Part shown: positions 36,045 to 49,800 of the stretch, piece after piece | How the letters are laid out: each line of letters starts with the position of its first letter | How positions within the stretch are numbered: the first letter of the stretch is position 1 | Source of the DNA: Cercis canadensis | Taxonomy: Eukaryota > Streptophyta > Magnoliopsida > Fabales > Fabaceae | NCBI GenBank assembly: GCA_003255065.1 | Contig: QAOA01005269.1 | Span: forward strand, 1-64,000 | Direction of reading: 5' to 3' | Length of the DNA: 64,000 nucleotides | Position numbers and translations under genes: made by a program | The notes under the pieces: model-generated | What the model was told of the DNA's origin: nothing | Seen by the model: the letters and a program-made list of their open reading frames with translations, nothing else | The model's database searches: none

Positions 36045-36668
36045 TGATTGGATGGTGTCCTAATTGCATTCATCGATATCGTTTAGGGAGGAAGGCAGCA
36101 AAGAAGACAGTGGAACTGAACAAACACAATGCAGATTTCAAATCTGATAATTTTTCACACCCTGCTCCTCGTCTGGGCATGGAATTTCATGCTCCTATAA
36201 ATTTCGTTGATTTGGACAGTAGAAAAGTGGCCTATGATCAACTTTGGAAGGCATTGCAAGATGAGCAGAAGTTGAGGGTTGGAGTGTATGCAATGGGGGT
36301 TTTGGGTAAAACCACCTTGGTAAAAGAATTGGGCTATAAGGCAGAGGAAAAAAAGCNTGATTGGGTGGTGTCCAAATTGCATTCATCGATATCGTTTAGG
36401 GAGGAAGGCAGCAAAGAAGACAGCGGAACTGAACAAACACAATGCAGATTTCAAATCCGATAATTTTTCACACCCTGCTCCTCGTCTGGGCATGGAATTT
36501 CATCCTCCTATAAATTTCGTTGATTTGGCAATAGAAAAGTGGCCTATGATCAACTTTGGAAGGCATTGCAAGATGAGCAGAAGTTGAGAGTTGGAGTGTA
36601 TGCAATGGGGGGTTCGGGTAAAACCACCTTGGTAAAAGAATTGGGTTACAAGGCAGAGGAAAAAAAGC
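36045..36668. repeat. ~311-bp duplicated flanks around the N at 36357
   Basis: 36045-36356 and 36358-36668 are the same NBS-LRR segment with several substitutions and one 1-base deletion (GGACAGTAG versus GGCAATAG). The left copy has a damaged P-loop (GVLGKTT), the right copy an intact one (GGSGKTT). This could be two alleles joined head to tail. Confidence 0.8.
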
Positions 36669-39265
36669 TGTTCGAAAAAGTTGTGTTTATTGTTGTGTCC
36701 AATAGTCCAGATGTAAGAAGGATTCAAGAAAACATTGCAAGCCAGTTGGGATTGAAATTTGAATACAATCAAGAATATGACAGAGCCAAAGAACTGTGGT
36801 CGAGATTGACAAATGGGGAAAAGATTCTTATAATATTGGATGATGTCTGGGAAAAACTTGATTTCAAAGCCATAGGGATTCCATTTGAAGACAAGCAAAA
36901 GGGTTGCAGAGTTCTCTTGACCACACGCAGTATTGGTGTATGCACTTGTATGGAATGCCAATTAAAGATTGAATTGTCGCTCTAAACAGAGGAGGACTCG
37001 TGGAAGCTATTTCAAAAGTATGCAAATATAAGTAATGATCCTTCTGTACCGTTGGATGTGACCCAAGAAATCCTAAGTGAATGCAAAGGATTACCAATAG
37101 CAATTGCAATTGTGGCAAGCATGTTAAAGGGAACCGAACCACAAGAATGGAAGTATGCTTTGAGAACCCTGAAAGATGCTAAACCAGTGACTGGTATTGA
37201 TGAACATCTAACAAAAATTTATAATTGTTTGAGGTTAAGCTATGCTAATTTGAAGAGTAAAGAAGTCCAGGAGCTCTTCTTGTTGTGTTCCTTTTTCCCT
37301 GAAGACTATACAATTCCTATGGAAGATTTAACAAGATATGCTATAGGATTGGGTCTATTTGAGTATGGTGGTTCGTATGAAAAGATGAGGGAATAGGTGT
37401 TTAAAGCTATAAAAATACTTATGAATTCTTGTTTGTTGTTAAATGCTGATAAAAAAAAAAAAATTGAAGGAGAATGTGTGAAGATGCATGATTTAGTTCG
37501 TGAGGCGGCCCAATGGATAGCGAACAAAAAGATTAAGGAGATTATGGGGTCCAAAATTGATGAAGATGCATTGGATAGTACAAGATACTTATGGTTCCAT
37601 ATGACTAATGATCTTCCAAATCAATTGAATTGTCCTAGACTTGAGATTCTAATGATTTCAGTAGAAATCAAAGATTCTTTGAGTTTTTCATTTGAAGAGA
37701 AAGAGACATTTTTTAGAGGGTTTAATAACCTTTATGTTTTAATTTTAGAATGGACATATGCTCAGCACTTTAAACTTCCACAATCAATTCAAGAATTGAA
37801 AAGTCTTCGATTTTTGCATCTGAAAGAATTGAAATTGGGCGACATCTTTGTTGTAGGAAGCCTAAAGAGCCTTGAGAGTCTTGAATTGTGTCATTGTGAA
37901 ATTGATGAATTGCCTAGTAGAATGGTGGAACTCAAGAATTTGAGATTGTTAGAATTGTCATATTGTAGAATCCTACAAAACCCTTTTGGAGTAATAGGGA
38001 GATTGACACAATTGGAAGAACTTTATTATTTTGAAGGACTTCGAGATTTATTACCATGGAAGGTTGACGGTGAGAATATCTCTGATTTTTTTGCCGAAAA
38101 TTTCCAATTGACTAAATTGATAAGGTATCGTATACAAATAGGAAGGTTATCTGACGAATTGGATAATTATTTGATACCCAGAGGTTTATGTATTGACTGT
38201 TTTCATCCTTCCACTTCAAATGCAACAATAAATAATGTGGTGCAAAGAGCAGAGTATCTCTGTTTGAAGGAAATTCAGGGTGGTTACAAAAACATTGTGC
38301 CAGACGTAGTTCGAGCAGTTGGAGGCAAGATCCAGTTCATTCGGCTTCGCCTTGTTTCTTGTAATGACATTGAGTGCCTCATTGATGTTACCAATGCATG
38401 TATGCTCCCTGAGTTGGTTGAGCTACAAGCTGATGGCATGAATAATTTGAAAGAATTATGGCATGGTACACCTCCTTCCGGCATTTTAGAAAAATTAGAA
38501 AATCTAGTTGTACGGAATTGCTCCCAATTGCGTAGCATATTATTTGTGGGAAACCTAAACCTTCGCAGTCTAAAGGTTGTAGCAGTGGGAAACTGTTCAA
38601 CGTTGACATCTCTCTTTGCAACGGACTGGCATACATAATAGCAGATGATTATGATCACAAGATAGGTTCTGGATCTATTTTCCCAAAACTAAAATATCTG
38701 GACATTTTTTGGTTGTGACAGTTTGGAATTTATATTCCCAGTCTGTCTTGCTGGAAGACTTGTGCAACTGGAACAAATCTATATACAGGGTGCTGCTAAG
38801 CTGAAACACATATTTGGGGAATACCAAGATGAAGTTACACCTTTGCATCAGAATGACAGGGAGATCATACTTCCATCATTGCAGAGAATAGAATTGGAGG
38901 AAATACCAAATTTTAATAGCATTTTTCCAATATACTGTCACCCAAAAGATTGTTCCTTAGTGGAGGCCACTAACTTGGAAGCCACAACCCTAACAGTATT
39001 ACACTCTCACTATGTATGATTTTTTTTTTTTGTATAGTTTTCCGTTGACGTATCTATGTGATGTTGAAGAAAAAAAAAGCTTTATTTAGTTTAGAAGCTT
39101 GGAAGTAGTGAGTTATATCTTTGTGTTGCATTATAGAATATAGACTATTTTTGCTACTATAACTTGAATATGAAAGATTTGATTTACAATTGTAAAGTAG
39201 TTTTAGAATCTTGAGTTATGCAAAGAAAAACTAATTTAAAGATAGACTATTTTTACAAGAATTAC

Positions 39266-39828
39266 ATCTATCACAAAATCAGGCCACAACATGGTATACA
39301 TCCGCAGTTCAATGTCTTTCGAGGCAATTAGGAAACATTTGCCATATTAGAGACTGTGCCCAAGTGGAGGCCACCGCCTTGGATGCCACAACCTCAACGG
39401 TAACACTCTCTCACTTTATTTTACTTTTTCATTTACATATATGTGTTATGCTGGAAAAAAAATTCAATACCTCTAATAGTGGAAAAATTGGAAAGAAGTG
39501 AGTGGTATCTTTGCTTTCATTGTAGAATAGTGTTGGTAAATAATGANATCCATCACAAAATCAGGCCACAACATGGTATACATCCGCAGTTCAATGTCTT
39601 TTGAGGCAATTAGGAAACCTTTGCCATATTAGAGACTGTGCCCAAGTAGAGGCCACCACCTTGGATGCCACAACCTCAACGGTAGCACTCTCTCACTTTA
39701 TTTTACTTTTTCATTTACATATATGTGTTATGCTGGAAAAAAAAATTCAATACCTCTAATAGTGGAAAAATTGGAAAGAAGTGAGTGGTATCTTTGCTTT
39801 CATTGTAGAATAGTGTTGGTAAATAATG
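39266..39828. repeat. ~281-bp duplicated flanks around the N at 39547
   Basis: 39266-39546 and 39548-39828 are nearly identical and include an LRR exon end (GGATGCCACAACCTCAACG). This is the same pattern as at the other single-N gaps. Confidence 0.8.
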
Positions 39829-40870
39829 ACTAGGAATCACTATAAGGAATTAAAAGTAAATAGATAAAAACTCAAGAACAATTTTTTTTTTTAAATGGCC
39901 TACGTATGTGTATTTATGTGACTACCAATAAGTGTTTTGAAAAATTTCAAACATATCCTCTTGATATTCTACTTTATGTTAAATGAAGATTCTTAAAAGG
40001 ATGTTTCTGCCTAATACTATAACCTGAATATAGAAGACTTTGAATTTCAATTGCAGAATAGTTCTTGAATCTTGAGTTATATATTGAAAAAACTAATATG
40101 AAGAAATATTATTTTTACAGGAATTACATGCATCACAAAATAAAGACACAAGATTGCTTCTACATGTACTTGCAGTTCAATATTGTCTTCCAAGACACTT
40201 ATTAAATCTATGCCATATTAGACAAATGAAACTATTTTCTCTTCCAACAAAAGTGATTTCTCTATTTACACAGTCTACTGCTCAAAAGATGCTATTGAAA
40301 GAACTGAAAATTTTTAAATGTGAGGGATTGAAGCACATAATAACTGATGGGGATGAAGTTGATTTTGATCACAAGAGCTATGTCTCTATATTCCCAGAAT
40401 TACAACATCTCTTCATGGTAGAATGCAACCTATTGGAATTTATATTCCCTGCCTGTTTTGCTCAATGCCCTGCCAAACTGGAGTCTTTGGAAATCCAAAA
40501 GGCTCCAGAGTTGAAATATGTATTCGGATAGTGCCATCACAATGATCATTTGTCTCATCATAATGAAAATGTGATCCATATAGAGCTCCCTGCCTTGGAA
40601 GATCTTCAACTTGTATGTTTACCAAAAATCGTTGGTATGTGTCACAAGACATACCACCCAACATGGCCTTCTTTGAAGAAGTTAGATTTGAAGGAATGTC
40701 CTCAGTTTCCAACCAAGTCCATAATTGATTTCGTGATTTATTCTGATGCAAGGGAACCAGATTGCATAACCACAAAGGTACAGTATAATTCTTTTCAATA
40801 TAATGATAAAGTAATCAAATTAATGGGTTTTGAATTAGAGAAATTCTTGCCTAGATAATGTTAATATGGG

Positions 40871-41365
40871 TTGCAGACAATTTGACCAAAATAATGCAAT
40901 TAGACAAACTATTTACAAAAATTGTACACATTTAAAACTATTTACGTAAAAAATGTACTTTTAAATTTTTTTATTAATATATGAATCGGGGCGAAATACG
41001 TTTTTCCCTGTGTAAACCTTGTATGAACTAAACATGCTTTAGGTTTATGTTTGGAAAAAGCTTGACTCTCCCCTAAAGCGTGACTCTTTGGGAAAAGCGT
41101 AATTCACTTTTTGTAAAGCGTGTTGTTTAGGTTTCCGATTTTAATAGAAAATTCTGTGAATAGTGTTCACGCTTTTGAGATAAATTGTCCTAAAGTGTGT
41201 TTAGTTCATACACGTTTTACACACGAAAAAACGTGTTTCACTCTGATTTAAATATTAATAAAAAATTCAAAAGTGTCTATTTTACATAAATAGTTTCAAA
41301 TGTGCACAATTTGTGTAAATAGTTTGTCTAATTGCATTATTTTGTTCAAATTGCCTAGGCTGCAA
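40871..41365. mobile_element. foldback/MITE with ~175-bp inverted arms
   Basis: The left arm from 40871 (TTGCAGACAATTTGACC) and the right arm ending 41365 are imperfect reverse complements, including AATAATGCAATTAGACAAAC in both and the ACGTTTTT/AAAAACGT region nearer the centre. The loop holds CGTGAC/GCGTGTT-type short repeats. No coding capacity. I could not define a clear target duplication, so the superfamily stays open. Confidence 0.65.
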
Positions 41366-42265
41366 GTGGTATTTAAATGGCCTTTCTTTTTCCACTTTAA
41401 TGATATTGGCTTAAAATTTTAATGAAAAAAATGTTAAATATTTATATCTATAAATCATGAAAAAAAAATTGAAAATTGAACTTAATTTCAATTTCAGAAC
41501 AAAAAACTTACTAACATGAAAGTGAAGTGAGCGAAAAAGACAATAGAAAAATTATATTTTATGGGTTCAACCAATTATGGATTAGGAACTTCTTATTATT
41601 TTTTATGATATGATTTTGTATTAGAGTTTTTTTTATACAAAAAAATAGTAATAAAGATAATATTATTGAGCAAGATGTGAGTAATATATTTAGGATCTCA
41701 AAAAAAAAAAAAATAGAAATCAACTTACTTAGAAAATTACCTCTAAAATATTTTTTTTGACCCTTAGAGAATTTTGTATTAGGTTAAATGTATTCTTATC
41801 ATATTTTGAGTATTAAGAGATAAATTTTGTGATTTTAGTTTATTAAAATTTTGTAATTCCAAACATACTCTCCAGAAATTAACATAATTTTCTCGGGAAA
41901 AAGAGGGGGAAAAGGGAGGCGGGGTTTTGGAAGACTCTAGTCGAATTGCTTGCATCCACGTGTAAGCCATTCAAGTTGAATTTAACGAACTGCTGTGTTT
42001 GAACTGTACCTAAAATCAGTTAACAGTAGGCTGGGCAGGAAGGGTTCCAACTTCCTAGTCCCAAATTAAACCAAAATTCCGAAACGTATTTTATTTTATT
42101 TTCTGCAAAAACGCTTCGGAATCCCGCCAATGCGAAGCTGATAAATTATCAGGCAAAAGAAAGTACCTTCGTCTTCTCCCCGGAGACAAGGGGAGCTTAG
42201 AACGAAGGCTAATTTCTTAAAAAAAATGAAAATTTCTGAGAATCCATTTAAGAATCTTATATTCA
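41366..42265. other. intergenic upstream of the VPS15 pseudogene
   Basis: AT-rich sequence without a gene. The last part (42060-42265) corresponds to the expected leader of the VPS15 copy. Confidence 0.5.
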
Positions 42266-45200
42266 ATGGGGAACAAAATTGCGCGCACAACACAAATTTC
42301 AGCTTAGGAATACTATCTTCATGACTTAACCCTCTACTTATAATCTGGTCCTGAAGGAGGTTCTTGGTCGAGGCCGTTTCTTCAAGTCGATTCAGTGCAA
42401 GCATGACGAGGGTTTGGTTCTGGTCAAGGTCTATTTCAAGCGTGGTGATTTCATCGATCTCAGAGAGTACGAACGTCGTTTGTCCCAGATCAAAGACATT
42501 TTCCGTGGCATTGATCACCCTCATGTGTGGCCTTTTCAGGTCCAATTTCAGTCATTTGTTTAATTTCCTTAGTTAATGTCAAAAGATGCTAATGCTATGT
42601 TTGGTAGCTGAGAAAATTTGATAAAAATAGCAGAGGTTTCCAACTTTGCTGGGCCCTGAAAGCAGAAGGTTTCACTTAGTTGAGTTTGAACTTGAATTCT
42701 CTATTAACACAAGGAAATAGTAAAACGAAATGTGAATAAGAGTAAATTGTTTGGCGCAAGTAGGTGGTTGAGTTTGGATTAGATTATTTTGGGTTAAGTA
42801 CAGTATTGTTTGAGGAAATTCTCGCATTCTGTTTTGTTACTGAATTGGGTGAGAGAAAGAAAACACACCTAATGTTGTGCTTTTCGATATTGGCTTTTAA
42901 GAAAATAAGTAATTAGAAAAAGTGGCTAAATTTCAGCAAAAGAGAATTTGTTAGGTACTACATCTATGTGTGTGTTTGTGTGAAGAAATGTGTAATTGTG
43001 GGGAAGTTTTAAGTTTTTTAGGTTGATATAGATCAGAATTTTATGTGCGTTTTCTGTTGAATTTTTGGGTGCCCGAGTCGAGTCATGTAGTTTAAATTCC
43101 TCATGTGGTAGTGTCACCTTGCAGTTTTGGCAAGAAACAGATAAAGCAGCGTACCTTTTGAGGCAACATTTCTTCCATAATCTGCATGATCGACTAAGTA
43201 CTCAACCTTTTCTCAGTCTTGTTGAAAAGAAATGGTTAGCTTTTCAGGTCTTCTTCACTCATAAATCTTAGGTGTATGATGATATTGTACTTTGCTTAAC
43301 AATCCTTTTATTTTGGATTTTTTTTGGTCAATGTTCAGTTGGTTGTAGCTGTGAAACAGAGCCACAAGAAAGGAGTTTGTCATGGTAAGCTTCAATTCAG
43401 TTGTAGCCTAGCCTCCAAAGACATGGTGACAAGATAGAGAAAGAGATTAGAATCGTCATTTGGCTTATGGTATCTTCTCTAGCCATGATTTAATTGGCAA
43501 TATGTTGATGTTATTTTTATAAATTTGCATCTTTGTAGGTGATATCAAGTGTGAGAATGTGCTGATTACATCCTGGAATTGGCTTTTCCTTGCTGACTTT
43601 GCATGTTTCAAACCCACTTACATTCCATATGATGACCCTTTGGATTTTTCTTTTTTCTTTGACACTGGTGGAAGAAGGCTATGTTATCTTGCACCTGAGG
43701 TTGGTTCCTGTTCCTTCTGTATCTATTTGATTCATTTGTATTATCTTCTTTAATTTTGTTTGCTCAACCAAGATACTTTTGTGATACTCTTGACATAGAA
43801 GTTATATTTTGCATGTTTGCCTTTTGAAACTATAGCATATTATATTGTTGTATTTGATTTCTTATTTTTTGATAAATAACAAATATTAGTAATAAGGTGC
43901 AAACGGAGTTTCTACTATGTAACTCTCTATTTAAAGGTTTTGATGACATTGTGACTTCAGTAAGTAGCCTTCATGAAACAATGTCTCCTATATTTTTGAA
44001 TTCTTGTCTATTATAGGACTATAAATAATAGATGTCTGTGCTTGACAATTGGAACTGAGGTGAACCTAAAATATTTTATGATCTTAGAGCACCAGTTTCT
44101 GGACACATTTGTACATTAACTATTTTTACCTTTTATTGCAATTTTTTTGCACTGGGATAATTCTCTTTTATTTGTTTGGATCAGCAACTGGACTTGGTGA
44201 GATCGAATGTAACCCTTCTTATATGCTGCTATCCACGTGTTTTTTTGTTTTTTGGTCTTTACTACTCACTGCTTTTCCTTTCTTAACATGATTATGTCAT
44301 TACCTTTGTTATTTATTTATTTATTTATTTTTGGCTTATAGAGATTTTATGAACATGGAGGGGAGATGCAGGTGGCACAAGATGACATTTTAAAGCCATG
44401 TATGGATATATTTTCTGTTGGGTGAGCATTCTTTACTCCCAGCATCTTAATCTTGTGGTTGTATTGTAGTATTGATTACCGCTTTTTAGGTTATTATGTT
44501 CTTCGTGCCCCCACCCCCTCCCCCAGAGATTCACATATCAGTTTACTACTTCAGGTGTGTAATTGCAGAACTTTTCCTTGAGGGACAGCCTCTATTTGAA
44601 CTTTCTCAACTCCTTGCTTATTGCAGAGGGCAATATGATCCTAGCCAACATCTTGAGAAAGTACTCTATCTCTATCTCTGTGTTCTTTGGTGCTCCCCTT
44701 GTCTTTTGACTAATTAATGTCACTTCTCACTGGTGTGCTCTCCCATCAGGGTGGAGAGATCCCCTCCCCCCACCCTCTCAAAAAAAAGATAAAATAAAAT
44801 AAATAAATACATAAATAAAAAGAAGACTTAGTGTGTTCATGACTGTTTATCCTGGATTTGCTCATATTTCTTCTAAAGTTGAGTTCCCTTCATGATCAGT
44901 GATGTCAGATTTTTGTCATATTATATTCCTTATGAATGCAGATACCTGATCCTGGAATCCGTAAGATGATACTACACATGATTCAATTAGACCCAGAGTC
45001 ACGATTTTCTGCTGAAAGCTATCTAAAGGAATATGCAGCAGTTGTGTTCCCAACCTATTTTTCACCATTTCTGCATGATTTTTTCCGCTGCTGGAGTCCC
45101 CTCCATTCTGATATGAGGGTATATGGCTTTACCGAAATTGTTGTAGTCCTCAATGATTTGATACTTCTTGTAATTAACCTATTTTTCCATATTGCCATGT

Positions 45201-45736
45201 GATCAATTTATGTAGGTTTTATTATGCCAAAGTGCTTTCCAGGAGATACTTAAACAAATGATCAACAATAAGTCACCTGAGCAGACAGGTGTTGCTTCTA
45301 GTGAACTTTCGGAAGAGATGGTTGCTAAGGGAAATGTGAATTTTTTGAAGGACTCATTGATGAAGGGAGAGGAGATAGGAAAAAGTTTAGTTCATGATAG
45401 TTATGAACTTCTTGGTCGTTTCAGTAGCCTATTGAGCATGCTAAAAGAAATAATCATTCATCTGGTCCCCAGCATGTAACAGGAAATGTACCAATTCTAC
45501 CTTTCTCCAAAACATAAAAAATTTGCAATCTCCTGGTGAGCTGCTTCAAACTATCTCCAACACCTTTCGAGGAACCCTTTTCTGAAAAATGTTTCAATGA
45601 ATGATTTGAATTCATTAATGACAGAGTATGATAGTCAATCAGATACATTTGGCATTCCTTTTTTGCCTTTACCCAAGGATAGTATGAGATGTGAAGGTAT
45701 GGTTCTGATTACTTCTTTGCTCTGCTCCTGCATATG

Positions 45737-46470
45737 TGTCACGGGCTGCAAGGTTCACCTAATCAGACCGTGCGGCACTTGCCTGCAAGCAAGTCAGCCA
45801 ACCATTAGTTTACTCATTTTGGGACAAGAACAAATGATAAGCAACATTTATGAACGAAGCCACAACAATATATGAGCAACCATGAAAGCAATAGCACATC
45901 AAACAAGCCCATCAAAGGCACATCATAAGCAACCAACATAGAACCCAAACAAGCAACACGAGTAGGCACGATTAAATGAAGTGGGGCTACTTCTATATTC
46001 ATATGATCAATATGCTAGTACATGGCTTTGTGTAAGGGGAGTAGAAAGCAACACAAAGCCCACCCCTATGCTAGTGCCAAGTCTCATCCCGGGTCACCTG
46101 GCACCCCCCCCCTAAAGAGCTTATTTAGCGGATTTCCTCCTGGCAGGACCATACATCATTTTTCCCAGCCAACATAAGGTCTCTTTTTGGAGAACCGAAT
46201 GTCCAAATTAAACAAAAGATACATGTAAATTTAGATAAAATTCCAAGGAACGCGGCCATGTGCTTTTCGTCGGCACTGGACAAGCGGATCCTTGGGAAAT
46301 TACAAAAATAACCCCAATCTTACAGAAAATGGCAAAAAATATCCGGTGATGCGTAAAGTCCCAAATTTGGTGTGGACCTTCTCTAGACTATTCTCTACCT
46401 CCTCGCCAAGTATCGAAGGAAACGGAGATGTCTAGAGGTCAATATGTCGGTCATGAATGAGATTGTGACA
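45737..46470. mobile_element. solo LTR in VPS15 exon, target duplication ATATG
   Basis: 734 bp, begins TGTCAC and ends GTGACA (perfect 6-bp terminal inverted repeat), flanked by ATATG at 45732-45736 and 46471-46475. VPS15 coding sequence continues on both sides. There is no internal retroelement sequence, so it is a solo LTR left by LTR-LTR recombination. The uninserted site (CATACGCAATG) is present at about 46914-46924. Read on the minus strand it starts TGTCACAATCTC, like Ty3 LTRs. Confidence 0.85.
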
Positions 46471-46580
46471 ATATGCAATGTAAAGTTGCCTCATCAGAGG
46501 AGGGCAGCTGTACTCTTGTTGAAGGCTTCGGCATTATATATTGATGATGAGGATCGCTTGCAGCGTGTTATCCCATATGN

Positions 46581-46885
46581 TTTCTCCCAGCTGATTTCTT
46601 CATCTCCAAGTCCCTTCCACTTCACTAAGTATTCTGTCCTTGGACGTCTCTTGACTCGAACCACTCTGTCTGCAAGGATCTCCTCCACAATCTTCTGCTT
46701 CGGCTTGTTGAGGTTGACTCCTGGACGTGTGGGCTGGTTGCGCGCTGGATCTTCTGCATCTGGATGGTATGGCTTCAAGTTGCTGACGTGAACGACCGGG
46801 TGCACTCTCATCCCTGCTGGTGGATCTATCTTGTACGCCACCTTCCCAACCTTAGAAATTATGGGAACGGGGCCTTCATATCTTC
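46581..46885 (-). mobile_element. Ty3 chromovirus fragment: integrase end and chromodomain
   Basis: Bounded by N on both sides (46580, 46886). The minus strand encodes AYKIDPPAGMRVHPVVHVS and NLKPYHPD (integrase C-terminal part), then EEILADRVV and TEYLVKWKGLGDEEISWE (chromodomain). It is open throughout. It interrupts a VPS15 segment that is repeated on both sides (46472-46579 and about 46918-47025), so it is either part of the element behind the nearby solo LTR or a misplaced contig. Confidence 0.85.
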
Positions 46886-49800
46886 NTTCTGATTACTTCT
46901 TTGCTCTGCTCCTGCATACGCAATGTAAAGTTGCCTCATCAGAGGAGGGCAGCTGTACTCTTGTTGAAGGCTTCGGCATTATATATTGATGATGAGGATC
47001 GCTTGCAGCGTGTTATCCCATATGTTATTGCAAAGCTTTCAGATCCAGCAGCAATTGTGCGTTCTGCTGCTTTAGAAACTTTGTGTGACATTCTGCCCTT
47101 GATCTGTGATTTTCCTCCTAGTGATGCAAATATATATTTCCTGAGTATATACTTCTAATGCTTTCTATGCTTCCTGATGATCCAGAGGAAAGTGTGAGGA
47201 TATGTTATGCCAGCAATATAGCTAAGCTAGCCTTAACTTCTTATGGATTCTTGATACACTAAATAAGCTTGAGTGAGGCAGGTGTTCTTGACGAACTGAG
47301 TTCAACACAGAAGCCATTGATATCATCTAGTCAAACCTCTGGAAGATTGCAGAGGATGAATAGTGATGTGCAACTTGGGCAGCTGAGGAAGTCCATTGCT
47401 GAGGTTGTCCAAGAACTTGTTATGGGTCCCAAGCAAACACCAAATATCAGGAGGGCACTCCTTCAGGACATTGGTAAATTATGGTGCTTCTTTGGTCACA
47501 GACAGAGTAATGACTTTCTCTTACCAATTCTCCCTGCTTTCCTAAATGATCAAGATGAGCAATTAAGGGCAGTATTTTATGAAAAGATTGTGTATGTCTG
47601 CTTCTCTGTGGGCCAAAGAAGTGTAGAAGAATATATTTTGCCTTACATTGAGCAGGCTTTAAGTGATACAACAGAGGCTGTAATTATTAGAGCCTTGGAT
47701 TGTTTGGCCATTCTATGCAAAAGTGGGTTCTTTCAGAAGAGGATACTGCTTGAAATGATAGAGCGTGCCTTTCCATTACTGTGTTATCCTGGTGAATGGG
47801 TACGGAGATCAGCTGTCTCTTTTATTGCTGCTAGCAGTGAGAGCTTGGGTGCTGTAGATTCTTATGTTTTCCTTGCTCCTGTTATACGACTTTTCCTCCA
47901 TAGACAACCTGTATCCCTGGCTTCTGAGAAGACTATTTTTTCATGTTTAAAACCTCCTGTCTCAAGACAGGTTTTCTATGAAGTCTTGGAGAAATCGAGG
48001 AGTTTAGACATGTTAGAAAGACAAAGAAAGATATGGTACAGTTCATCACCACAATCTAAACGATTGGAAATGGATTTACTGAAGAAAGGAATGGAGGAGT
48101 TGAACTCATTGGAGAGCTGGCCTGACAAGCAACAAGGTCCTGAGGGACAACAATATATTGGCAATAGCTTGCAACAGCCTGGGCTAACTGATTGTGACAA
48201 AGCTGATGCAAAATTGAGAGATATGGGAGCCTTCATATATAACGATTGCAGTGTGATGGGACATCAGAAGTTACAGTTCTCAGGTTTCATGTCACTACAG
48301 GTTAATGGTGTAAATAGTTTGGCATATGAAAAGTCATCTGATGGCATACCTTTGTACTCTTTTAGTGTGGAACAAAGGGCAATGAGAATTCCTCCTGCAG
48401 CATCTGATTCTCCACTACAAATGAATTCTCTGGGAATCAGTTCATCTTCCATGCCTTGGGTCAATCCAGTTAGTAAGTCCTTTAATTTGGCTAGTTCAGT
48501 TCCAGCACCAAAGCTTCTTTCAGGTTCTTTTAGCATCAACAATGGTTCTAAACAGTTCTATCGAGTGGTACATGAACCAGATGGCAGGGAAAATGAGTCA
48601 GCTTATATTAATAGCAAATCTCAGGATGTCAGACTATCTGCTAATATGAAAGGTGGTTCAGTTGCACTGGAAGAGGCATCCACCCAAACTGATCTATCAG
48701 GATTTCTGTCTTTTGCTTGAACATCCATTCCCAATTCAGGTTGGAGGCCCCATGGTGTGTTGGTTGCACATCTGCAGGAGCACCGTTTAGCTGTCAATGA
48801 CGTAGCTATTTCCACTGATCATAGCTTCTTTGTGAGTGCATCTGATGACTCTACAGTTAAATATGGGATTCTAGAAAGCTAGAAACGGACATTTCATTCA
48901 GGTCACGGCTAACTTATCACCTAGAGGGAAGCCGGGCACTCTGTGCAGCAATGCTTCGGGGTTCTGTGCAAGTAATTGTTGGAGCATGTGATGGATTGAT
49001 CCATATGTTTTCTGTTGACCATATCTCCAGAGGTCTAGGAAATGTTGACAAGTATTCTGGTATTGCTGATATCACAAAGAAGGATATCAAGGAAGGTGCC
49101 ATACTCAACCTTTTAAATTACCCTATGGATAATTATACCGTCATGTATAGCACCCAGAATTGTGGTATTCATCTGTGGGATACTAGGTCAAATTCAAATA
49201 CATGGACTCTTAAAGCTACTCCTGAGGAGGGCTATGTTTCTTCTCTGGTATCAGGACCTTGTGGTAATTGGTTTGTATCAGGATCATCCAGGGGTGTGCT
49301 TACTCTTTGGGATCTGAGGCTTCTTATACCTGTGAACTCTTGGGAGTATTCTCTTGCTTGCCCCATAGGAAAGATGTGTCTTTTTATTCCTCCTCCAAAT
49401 GCTTCTCTATCTTCAACTGCAAGGACCCTTGTTTATGTAGCTGCAGGCTGCAATGAAGTTTCTCTTTGGAATGCAGAGAATGGGAGCTGCCACCAGGTAA
49501 ATGGTTACTGCTTGTGATATGCACCTGTATCCTGACTGCTTACAGCTGTGTTGAATCACCTGAGATTTGCCAATATTTCTGATTACAATACTCTGATTAT
49601 TTTGACTTAATTTTCAATTCTTATTCCAGGTATTGAGGGTGGCAAATTATGACAGTGATGCAGAAATATCTGATCTTCCTTGGGCCTTGGCCAGACAGTC
49701 CAGCAAGGCAACTTCTAAACCGGATCTGAGACGAAATGTGAATCCAAAGTATAGGGTTGATGAGCTAAATGAACCTCCTCCCCATCTTTCTGGTATCCGT

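Larger units (their letters stand above)
35744..40858 (+). pseudogene. CC-NBS-LRR disease-resistance gene, broken
   Basis: Intracellular immune receptor of the coiled-coil class, most like the At4g27190/RPS2-type group. Start ATG 35744 (MTAVGEGLA). Coiled-coil region to about 36180; P-loop GGSGKTT (about 36607-36627), kinase-2 ILIILDDVWE (about 36826), RNBS-B GCRVLLTTRS, GLPL-type CKGLPIAI (about 37083), MHD-type KMHDLVRE (about 37481), then LRRs to 38638 with more LRR pieces at 38723-39019 and 40154-40858. Lesions: TAA 36983-36985, TAG 37394-37396, frame loss between about 38630 and 38720, TAG 40529-40531. The duplicated segment around the N at 36357 also destroys the coiled-coil to P-loop connection and is probably an assembly fault; the stops are independent of it. 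A second N (39547) lies in a duplicated non-coding part between LRR exons. Confidence 0.85.
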
